Origin: Deinococcus sp. YIM 77859
GTDB taxonomy: Bacteria; Deinococcota; Deinococci; Deinococcales; Deinococcaceae
Reading direction: 5' to 3'
DNA: 64,000 bases
Assembly: GCF_000745175.1 (NCBI RefSeq)
Contig: NZ_JQNI01000004.1
Location: forward strand, 231,001-295,000
Part shown: piece after piece, positions 47,846 to 54,908 of the stretch
Layout: each line of letters begins with the position of its first letter
How positions within the stretch are numbered: position 1 is the stretch's first letter
The notes under the pieces: model-generated
Seen by the model: the letters and a program-made list of their open reading frames with translations, nothing else
What the model was told of the DNA's origin: nothing
The model's database searches: none
Made by a program: the position numbers and the translations under genes

Positions 47846-48943
47846 ATGGCTTTCCTGAGCGGCTTTCTTCTGATTGACGCACCCGCTTCCGCGCTGAACA
47901 ATGCCAAAGACGCACAGGACGCGCAGTACGACAATGAGGTGGGGGTGAAGCTCATCCGGGTGGGGCGAGACAGTTACCCCTATGTATCAGCGCAGGCGTT
48001 CCGCTACTGGCTGCGCGACACGTTGAGCCAGAACCCCGACTGGCTGGCCCACACCGCGCCCGTGTTCCGTGAGGCGAAGGTGGCCTATACCGACGCGAAC
48101 CCCATCAAATACTGGGATGACGACCTGTTCGGCTACATGCGGGCCGAGGGGAAGAAGAGCAGCGCGAAGGACAGCCGTACAGGCGACGCGGGCCGGGCCA
48201 GCGCCACCGAAACCGTGCAGAGCATCACCCGCACCTCGCCCTTTCGCGTCGGGACGCTCGTTTCCCTCGCGCCCACCAGCATCGTCAAGGACTTCGGCAC
48301 CATGAGCCGCACCGGGCCGAACATGCAGGAAGGCGATCCGGTGCCGCACTCTCACCAGTTCTACCGCGCCGTGTTTAAGGGGCAACTCAGCCTTGACCTG
48401 GGCCGCGTCGGGCTGTTCACCTACACGGGCAAGGCGGGCAATCAGAACCTAGACGACGTGCGCCGTGGACAGGCGGCTGCCGAGGGGCTGGAGCATCTGC
48501 CGGAGCAAAAGGTCTACCGCCTGAGCCGTGAACAACGCATCCAGCGCATTGCCCCCTTGATTCGCGCTCTGGCGGAACTGCGCGGCGGCGCGAAACAGGC
48601 GCTCCACTACACCGACGTGACACCCGCCGCCGTGCTGTTGGTGGTCACGAAGGGCGGCAACAATCCCTTGCAGTACGTCGTGGGTGCGAGCGAACAGGGC
48701 CAGCCCCGCGTGAACGTGGACGCGCTGAAGGAGACGGTGCGGGCGTGGCGCGATACGTTCCTCAGCCCGGTGTATGTCGGCTGGACCGCGGGCTTTCACG
48801 ATACCGAGCGCGAAAAGCTCCGGACGGCGCTGGAAGAGCTGAGGGCGGAGGGCGTGGACTTCGTGCTGGAGCATCCCCGGACGGTGCTGGGCCGCGTGGC
48901 GGACGACCTAAGCGGCGACGCTGGCACACAATGGTTGGACTGA
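47846..48943 (+). CDS. cas7: Cascade backbone subunit Cas7 (Cst2/DevR family)
   Basis: A 365-residue RNA-binding protein that polymerises along the crRNA. The DevR/Cst2 hallmarks are FLSGFLLIDAPASALNN, YPYVSAQAFRYWLRDTL and HSHQFYRAVFKGQLSLDL. AAGGAGAATAATA precedes the ATG at good distance. The tight spacing on both sides shows it is part of the interference operon. Confidence 0.88.
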   Translation: MAFLSGFLLIDAPASALNNAKDAQDAQYDNEVGVKLIRVGRDSYPYVSAQAFRYWLRDTLSQNPDWLAHTAPVFREAKVAYTDANPIKYWDDDLFGYMRAEGKKSSAKDSRTGDAGRASATETVQSITRTSPFRVGTLVSLAPTSIVKDFGTMSRTGPNMQEGDPVPHSHQFYRAVFKGQLSLDLGRVGLFTYTGKAGNQNLDDVRRGQAAAEGLEHLPEQKVYRLSREQRIQRIAPLIRALAELRGGAKQALHYTDVTPAAVLLVVTKGGNNPLQYVVGASEQGQPRVNVDALKETVRAWRDTFLSPVYVGWTAGFHDTEREKLRTALEELRAEGVDFVLEHPRTVLGRVADDLSGDAGTQWLD

Positions 48944-48947
48944 TCCT

Positions 48948-49721
48948 ATGCGAGTCCTGAAAGTTGAACTGGAGGGGGTGACGACCTCCTTCCGCTACCC
49001 CCACATCCTGATTGGGCGGCAGCCGAGCTACCCGCTTCCGCCGCCCGCTACCATCTATGGGCACATTGCCAGCACACTGGGCGAGTACCCGGCACCGGAC
49101 AGCTTCCGCTTTGCCTACACCTTCACACATCAAGGCAGTGTGGACGATTACGAACACACCTGGTTGATCGAACGCGATGGACGCAAGGCGAAAAAGGGCC
49201 AGCCTGAGCCGAACATCGTGGCGGGCCTGAGCCCCACCGTCCGCGAGATGCTGTTTCGGCCGCGCCTGACACTGTATCTGGACAGGCCCGACTGGTACAA
49301 CGCCTTTCGCACCCCCGCTTTTCCCGTGTTGCTGGGGCGTTCGCAGGATTTAGCAGCGTACACGCGGGTAGAAATCGTGGAGTTGGAGGAGCGCACGGCG
49401 GGTTACTTCGACCACACGTTGCTGCCGTTCGACCCCTGGCGGCCCCGCGTGGGGCTGGGGCACGGGCTGCTCATGCCGCGCCATGTTGACCCACAAGACC
49501 GCCAGCGCGTGACCTGGGCGCGGTATGTGGCGCTGACGAATCGGGCTTTTCTGCCTCTTCCGGGCGAGTCAGGGCGGGAGCCGCAGCTTGTTCGCGGCAT
49601 GCCGCAGGACTTCCGCGTCTGGGTTGACCCTGGCACCGAGGAACGCCGGGGCCGTCAGCGGGCGCTGGAATGGCTCAGCGTGAATCCGGGGGAGGGTGAG
49701 GCGCTGCATGTTCCAGCCTGA
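48948..49721 (+). CDS. cas5: Cascade subunit Cas5 (Cas5t type)
   Basis: A 257-residue RAMP protein that caps the 5' handle of the crRNA. The N-terminus VELEGVTTSFRYPHILIGRQPSYPLPPPATIYGHI contains the Cas5 ferredoxin fold and the PPPxT-IYG motif of the Cas5t group. It starts four bases after cas7 and overlaps cas3 by 14 bases, so expression is coupled. Confidence 0.88.
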   Translation: MRVLKVELEGVTTSFRYPHILIGRQPSYPLPPPATIYGHIASTLGEYPAPDSFRFAYTFTHQGSVDDYEHTWLIERDGRKAKKGQPEPNIVAGLSPTVREMLFRPRLTLYLDRPDWYNAFRTPAFPVLLGRSQDLAAYTRVEIVELEERTAGYFDHTLLPFDPWRPRVGLGHGLLMPRHVDPQDRQRVTWARYVALTNRAFLPLPGESGREPQLVRGMPQDFRVWVDPGTEERRGRQRALEWLSVNPGEGEALHVPA

Positions 49722-52095
49722 CCCGTCCATTGCTCACATTCTCGCCAAGAGTCTGAAGACGGCGGAAGACGGTACGGTCACGCAGGAACTGGAAACGCTC
49801 GATCAGCACACGCGGCACGTGGTGGAGCGTCTGGCCGGTCTGATGCGCCGCGCTCCGCGTATCGCCCAAATCGCGGGCCGGGACGACTTCTGGCATATTG
49901 CCTTCTGGGCCGCCGTCATTCACGATTTCGGCAAGGCGGCGACGGGGTTTCAGTCCATGCTCACGAGCGGCGAACGCTTCGGGCACCGACATGAGGTGCT
50001 GTCCCTCGCCTTCCTTCCCGACGTGGCGGACGAGAACACGCGGCAGGCCATCACGCTGGGCGTGGTGTCACACCACCGGGACAGCAAGGTTATCCTCGAC
50101 CAGTACATTCTGGCGAGCAGCCAGGAGGCCAACCCCGACCAACTGGAACAGCTTCTTTCCCAACTGCGCGAAGAAGATGTCCACCTCCTGCGAAACTGGC
50201 TCCAGACCGTGCCCGAGGCGTGGCGCACGGAGCTGGGATTTGACGCGGCTGGCGCGGGAGAAAGGCGGGCGGGCGAACCGGAAGACCTCGCGAAACTGCT
50301 GGACGAGAGCCTGTGGTTCTACACCCATTTCAGCCATGTCCGGGAAGGTGGCCTGACCGCAGCCGATTATCCCTGGGCCATCCTCCTGCGCGGCCTGATT
50401 CAGCAGGCGGACCGCCTCGCCAGCGCCCAGGCCCCGGTGCCGCAGCCCTACGTGATGCCGGACATGGACACACTGAAGGCCGTCAAGAAGTTCGAGGATT
50501 TCCGCGACCATCAGAAAGCAGCGGCGCGGGCGGGCCACCTGATCCTGGTCGCACCTACGGGCAGCGGGAAAACGGAGGCTGCCCTGCTGTGGGCCTGGGC
50601 GCAGCAGCAGGAGCTTGGGCCGTGCCGGGTGACGTATGGCTTGCCGTATCAGGCCAGCCTGAATGCCATGCGAGAGCGGCTGGCCGAGGACTTGAGCACC
50701 GAAGTCGCCATCCTGCACGGACGGGCGCTCCAGGTGCTCTTCCAATCGGCCCTGGCAGGCAGGCAGGAGGGGGACACGCTGGCCGACCTCACCCGCGAAG
50801 CGCGGCGCGTCAACGACCACGCCCGCCTGCACGGCCCCGCCGTCGCGGTGGTCACGCCCTACCAACTTCTGCGGGCCGCTTACCGGCTCCCCGGCTATGA
50901 AACAGTGATTGCCAGTGTCGCGGGCAGCGCCCTGATTCTGGACGAGATTCACGCCTACGAGCCGCGCCGTCTGGGGATGTTCATGGCGCTGCTGGAAGAC
51001 CTCGTGACCCGCTGGGGTGTGCGGGCCTGCGTGATCACGGCGACCATGCCGGGGTGGTTGCGCGGAAAACTGGAACGCTTGCTGAACGTAGGAACCCTCA
51101 GCGCCCCGCGTGAAATTGCGCTGCAAAATTGCCGTCACCGCCTGGAACTGCGTGAGAGCAGCATGGAAGACCCCATCGTGCTGGACGACATCGCCGCCCG
51201 TGTGAAGGCGGGTGGGAGCGTGCTGGTGGCTGTGAATACGGTCCGGAAGGCGCAGTGGGTCATGGGCGAATTGCAAAAGCGTCTGGGGCCGGAGCAGGTG
51301 CGCCTTCTTCACAGCCGCCTGAACGGGCGAGGTCGCCGCAGGGTGGAAGATGAGGTTTTGAAGGCCCTCAAGGCGGGAATGGACGGTCAGCCTCTCGCCG
51401 TCGTCGCCACGCAGGTCATCGAAGTCTCGCTGGATTTGGACTTTGACGGCATCGTGACCGAACCCGCCCCGCTGGAAGCCCTCATTCAGCGGTTCGGGCG
51501 GGTGAACCGCCGGGGGAAGAAGGGCGAAAAAGTGTTGTTGGAAGGCCATGAAGTGTGCGTCGTCCCCGTCACTGTCCTGACCCAGCCCGCCAGCGGACAG
51601 TACGTCTACGAGGACACGCTGGTTGAGCGCACGCTGGAAGCCCTGCGCGAGTGTGCGGCAGCGGGCGGCCTGCTCCACGACGACCTCCTAAGCGGCTGGC
51701 TGGAGCGCATCTACGCGGGCGACTATCTGGCCGAGTTGCAGCGGCAGTATGACCAGGGCGCCCGCGAAGTCTCCTGCTTCATGCGCGACCTCAAGCCGTT
51801 TTGCAGTAACGCCGACCTGCGTCAGAACTTTGAAAACTTATTCGACGGTGTGGAAGTCCTGCCACAGCAATTTTACGATCAGTACGTGACTGAGAAGGAG
51901 GTTTCTCCCATTCAGGCGCGCTCCCTGCTGGTGTCCATGAGCGCGCAGCAAAAGGGCCGTTTCGGGCAGCATGTCCGCTGGGACGACAAGTTGAAGCTGT
52001 GGATAGCAGATCTGCCTTACGACGACACTCTGGGGCTGCTCCTGCAAAAGCCGCAGGAAAAGCCGAGGAACAGTGACGAGTGGGGAGAATTCTGA
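49708..52095 (+). CDS. cas3: CRISPR nuclease-helicase Cas3
   Basis: A 795-residue HD-nuclease plus SF2 helicase recruited by Cascade to degrade target DNA. The HD domain (about 60-210) has AAVIHDFGKAATGF, GHRHEVLSLAF and VVSHHRD. The helicase (about 260-650) has APTGSGKTEA, LDEIHAYEPRR, ITATMPG, TQVIEVSLDLDFD and ALIQRFGRVNRRG. All key motifs are intact, so the interference module looks functional. The ATG at 49708 follows GGGGGAGGGTGAG and is preferred over an in-frame ATG 12 bases upstream. Confidence 0.92.
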   Translation: MFQPDPSIAHILAKSLKTAEDGTVTQELETLDQHTRHVVERLAGLMRRAPRIAQIAGRDDFWHIAFWAAVIHDFGKAATGFQSMLTSGERFGHRHEVLSLAFLPDVADENTRQAITLGVVSHHRDSKVILDQYILASSQEANPDQLEQLLSQLREEDVHLLRNWLQTVPEAWRTELGFDAAGAGERRAGEPEDLAKLLDESLWFYTHFSHVREGGLTAADYPWAILLRGLIQQADRLASAQAPVPQPYVMPDMDTLKAVKKFEDFRDHQKAAARAGHLILVAPTGSGKTEAALLWAWAQQQELGPCRVTYGLPYQASLNAMRERLAEDLSTEVAILHGRALQVLFQSALAGRQEGDTLADLTREARRVNDHARLHGPAVAVVTPYQLLRAAYRLPGYETVIASVAGSALILDEIHAYEPRRLGMFMALLEDLVTRWGVRACVITATMPGWLRGKLERLLNVGTLSAPREIALQNCRHRLELRESSMEDPIVLDDIAARVKAGGSVLVAVNTVRKAQWVMGELQKRLGPEQVRLLHSRLNGRGRRRVEDEVLKALKAGMDGQPLAVVATQVIEVSLDLDFDGIVTEPAPLEALIQRFGRVNRRGKKGEKVLLEGHEVCVVPVTVLTQPASGQYVYEDTLVERTLEALRECAAAGGLLHDDLLSGWLERIYAGDYLAELQRQYDQGAREVSCFMRDLKPFCSNADLRQNFENLFDGVEVLPQQFYDQYVTEKEVSPIQARSLLVSMSAQQKGRFGQHVRWDDKLKLWIADLPYDDTLGLLLQKPQEKPRNSDEWGEF

Positions 52096-52134
52096 AGGTC
52101 ATCCAGTGACGCATTCCCCTGCCACACTGCCCGC

Positions 52135-52730
52135 ATGGGTGAAGCTCCGCGCTTCCCGCTGTCCGATGAGCCGTACACCCACTGGGCAGACAGCGACGCG
52201 AGTATGCGCCCTACGCCCGGCATGCGGTTCTTGCGGCGGTGCTCCAGGAAAAGAGTGTCGTACATGTCGTACAGGAAACCCCAGTCACTTCGATGGCCCA
52301 GGCGCAGCTGCTGGCCGCCGAACTCGCCGTGCTGCACGCTCCAGCCCACCTGCCGCTGCGGCTCCACGTGGACCGTCCTTTCGTCCTTCATGCCCTCACA
52401 GGAAGACATGCCTTCTTGCCTGGGCGATCGATTCCGGCTCTGGCGAAGGCAAGGGGAATCGAGTTGGAACCTGTGCAGGCTGCCTCGGCGGACATGCGTG
52501 GAAACGTCGTGGTTTTACGCCGTGTGCGACCTTGCCGAGCAGCTCCCGGCGGGTGTCATTGCTTAGGTCAAGGGCCTGATGCCGATCGCCTGGGCCTACT
52601 TGACCCGGGTATGGGGGGAGCGCAGGTCAAGAAACGGGCCCAACAAGCCCTGAAGGTGCTGGCAGAGAAAAACAGCGACATCCAGCTTTGGAAGGGGGAC
52701 CGGCCCAAGTTTCTCAACGTCACCCAATGA
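52135..52730 (+). pseudogene. Frameshifted RNase H-like gene between cas3 and cas1
   Basis: Starting at ATG 52135 one frame gives SDEPYTHWADSDAS. After about 52205 coding character moves to another frame with YARHAVLAAVLQEKSVVHVV, then AQAQLLAAELAVLHAPAHLP and LRLHVDRPFVLHAL. This order (DAS near the start, a Glu in AAEL, an Asp in HVD) matches the carboxylate pattern of RNase HI-like proteins. A second frame change near 52540 may restore a C-terminus ending LPAGVIA. At least one indel is needed, so it is probably broken, unless frameshifting or a sequencing error is involved. Its 5' flank resembles that of cas1. Confidence 0.5.
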
Positions 52731-52755
52731 CGCCCCCCCGTGCCACGCTCCCAGC

Positions 52756-53766
52756 ATGAACCTGATCATCTCGGAGCGCGGCACCTTTCTGGCTCTGCGG
52801 AGTGAGCGGCTGCAACTCCGGCATCCGCAGCAGGAGACGCAGGAGGTGGCCCTGCGCGACCTGGAAACCGTGACCGTCACCACCACCGCCTGTACCCTCA
52901 GCGCCGAGGCCATCCGTGCCTGCGCGAGGTTCGGTGTACAGATCGACCTGGTGGACGGGCTGGGGTCACCCTACGCCAAGTTCAGCAGCCCGTATCTGGT
53001 GGGCACGGTCAGCACGCGCCGCGCGCAGATGCAGGCCTACCTCACCCCGGTGGGCGTGGAGGTCGCGCGGCACGCCATCCGCGCCCGCCTCAGAAATCAG
53101 GCCAGCCTGCTGAAGTATTTTGGCAAGTACCGCAAGGAGGCCGACCCAGCCGCGTATGAGGCGTTGCAGCGTGCCCTGCCTGGCCTGACCGCCCTAGAGG
53201 CCGATCTGGACGCGCAGCAGGGCGAGTGCATCGACGATCTGCGTGACGTGCTGCTGGGCATCGAGGGACGCGGCGGCGTGGTGTACTGGGGCGCGGTGGC
53301 GGCCCTGCTGCCCTCTGACCTCGCCTTTCCGGGCCGCCTGGGACGCGGGGCAACCGACCCCACCAATATGACGCTCAATTACGGCTACGGGATCCTCTAC
53401 GCGCGGGCGGCGGGGGTGCTGGCGACAGCAGGTCTCGAACCCTTCGCAGGCTTTCTCCATACCGACCGGCCCGGCAAACCCAGCCTGGTGCTGGATTTTG
53501 TGGAAGGCTTTCGCGCGGCCTGTGTGGACCGTCCCGTCCTCGCGCTGCTGGGCCGCGGCTGGCGGCCCGAGACGGACGAACACGGCAAGCTGACCCCGGA
53601 AACGCGCAAGCGGATTGCGACTGCCGTCCATGACCGCCTCGACACCCGCGACGCGGTGGGCGGCAAACGCTTTCGCCTCCAGAACATCATGGTGATGCAG
53701 GCCCGTCGCCTCGCCACGTTCCTGCGCGGGGAGGGCGACTATCCCGTGTACGTCGCCAGTTGGTGA
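52756..53766 (+). CDS. cas1: CRISPR integrase Cas1
   Basis: A 336-residue metal-dependent integrase that inserts spacers with Cas2. The catalytic positions are recognisable: a Glu in the helical domain (about 145-160), GFLHTDRPGKPSLVLDFVEGF with His and Asp, and NYGYGILYARAAGVLATAGLEP. Length and motifs are intact. It starts without an obvious ribosome site 25 bases after the RNase H-like remnant and may be leaderless. It is followed by cas2 after three bases. Confidence 0.92.
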   Translation: MNLIISERGTFLALRSERLQLRHPQQETQEVALRDLETVTVTTTACTLSAEAIRACARFGVQIDLVDGLGSPYAKFSSPYLVGTVSTRRAQMQAYLTPVGVEVARHAIRARLRNQASLLKYFGKYRKEADPAAYEALQRALPGLTALEADLDAQQGECIDDLRDVLLGIEGRGGVVYWGAVAALLPSDLAFPGRLGRGATDPTNMTLNYGYGILYARAAGVLATAGLEPFAGFLHTDRPGKPSLVLDFVEGFRAACVDRPVLALLGRGWRPETDEHGKLTPETRKRIATAVHDRLDTRDAVGGKRFRLQNIMVMQARRLATFLRGEGDYPVYVASW

Positions 53767-53769
53767 GTC

Positions 53770-54063
53770 GTGCCGAAGCTCCTGCAAGACTCCCGCAAGG
53801 CTGGACAGCCCACGCTCGTGCTGTATGACGTGCAAGACGACAAGCGCCGCGCGAAGGTGATGAACGCCTGCAAGGACTACGGCCTGGCCCGTTGGCAGTA
53901 CAGCGCCTATCACGGACGGTTGACAGGTGCGGCCCGCCGCGAGTTGGAAACGCGGCTGGAAAAGGCGATGGGCGACAGTCCGGGTCTGATTGCCATCCTC
54001 CAGCTCGAACAGTGGCAACTGGACGACGCCACTATCCTCCATCAGGAGGCGGAAGATGACTGA
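53770..54063 (+). CDS. cas2: CRISPR adaptation protein Cas2
   Basis: A 97-residue protein with the ferredoxin-like Cas2 fold: LVLYDVQDDKRRAKVMNACKD and WQYSAYHGRLT carry the conserved Asp and the vQyS-type motif. The start is a GTG three bases after the cas1 stop, implying translational coupling. It overlaps cas4 by eight bases. Confidence 0.9.
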   Translation: MPKLLQDSRKAGQPTLVLYDVQDDKRRAKVMNACKDYGLARWQYSAYHGRLTGAARRELETRLEKAMGDSPGLIAILQLEQWQLDDATILHQEAEDD

Positions 54064-54640
54064 GCCGCTGCTGATCACGCCCACCGAACTGCGGCAGCAT
54101 CACTACTGCCCCCGCGTGGTCTTCTTTGAACGCTGTACCCCCGTCCGGCGGCGCGAAACCGTGCTGATGACGCACGGGCGCGAGAAACACCAGACCGAAT
54201 TGGTCAGAGAACGGCGGCGCACCCTCAGCCGCTACGACCTGGCCGAGGGCGAACGCCGCTATGACCTGCGGCTCACCAGCCCCGCGCTCGGCCTGACGGG
54301 TGAACTGGATCTGCTCATCGTGGACGGCAGGCGGGCATTTCCGGTAGAGTTCAAGCACACCTCGCGTCCGCCCGGCCCCGGGCACAGGCTGCAACTGTGC
54401 GCCTATGCCCTGCTGGTGGAGGCTGAGCTGCACCTCACCTGTCCGCACGGCTACTGGCACAGCAGCCGCACACGCCAGACGCACACCATCCCCTTCGACA
54501 CGCGTCTGCGCAACCGAACGCGGGCGACCATCGAGACGGTACGCCGCTTCATTCTGGACGAGCGCTGCCCGCCGCCCACAACCCAGACAGTAAAATGCCT
54601 GGAATGCGAGCTGCGGAACTTCTGCGGGGATACCCTATGA
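54056..54640 (+). CDS. cas4: CRISPR-associated exonuclease Cas4
   Basis: A 194-residue RecB-like nuclease with a 4Fe-4S cluster that trims prespacers and selects PAMs. The N-terminal Cys is in HYCPRVVFFERC, the nuclease motifs are GREKH, LTGELDLLIVDG and VEFKHTSRP, and the C-terminal Cys set is KCLECELRNFCG. AGGAGG lies six bases before the ATG, inside cas2. In most type I-B loci cas4 precedes or is near cas1; here the order is cas1-cas2-cas4 with cas4 next to the array leader. Confidence 0.88.
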   Translation: MTEPLLITPTELRQHHYCPRVVFFERCTPVRRRETVLMTHGREKHQTELVRERRRTLSRYDLAEGERRYDLRLTSPALGLTGELDLLIVDGRRAFPVEFKHTSRPPGPGHRLQLCAYALLVEAELHLTCPHGYWHSSRTRQTHTIPFDTRLRNRTRATIETVRRFILDERCPPPTTQTVKCLECELRNFCGDTL

Positions 54641-54868
54641 CGCCGCAAGAGGCTGATCTGCTTCCAAAAGCCGCCGATTTGCGAGACGTGTGGGCGGCGC
54701 TTTCCGGGGCTTTCCAGGCAGTGGCTGATGCGTGTACCCCGCTCGGCAGAGGAAGAGGCGCTGGGAGCGGCTCGCAAACGGTGGGAATCGCAGCCGGGAC
54801 CAGCGATTTGCGAAGCTGCCCGGCAAGCTATCCTGAATGCCGTAGCCACCGTGCTGCGCGACCCATGA
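54637..54868 (+). pseudogene. Possible frameshifted small gene overlapping cas4, inside the leader side of the array
   Basis: ATG at 54637 overlaps the cas4 stop (ATGA). That frame reads coding-like for about 30 residues (PKAADLRDVWAALSGAF) and then degenerates. In the next frame, which is also the cas4 frame continued after its TGA, SAEEEALGAARKRWES and EAARQAILNAVATVLRDP look helical and end at 54868. An ATG at 54728 could start a 46-residue version. I read it as a decayed or frameshifted 75-80 residue gene; no family is recognised. Confidence 0.35.
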
Positions 54869-54908
54869 CAACCGATATGCCGAACGGCTCAGCCACCTGA
54901 AATAAGCA
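54869..54908 (+). promoter_or_regulatory. Leader-proximal end of the CRISPR array
   Basis: The leader must lie on this side because repeat degeneration is at the other end. Only about 40 bases separate the last possible coding frame from repeat 1, so the leader either is very short or overlaps that decayed frame (54641-54868). No clear AT-rich promoter is visible. Confidence 0.4.

Noticed and set aside
50068..51678. 536-codon minus-strand frame inside cas3
   Set aside because: It is antisense to intact Cas3 helicase motifs and has no recognisable protein pattern.
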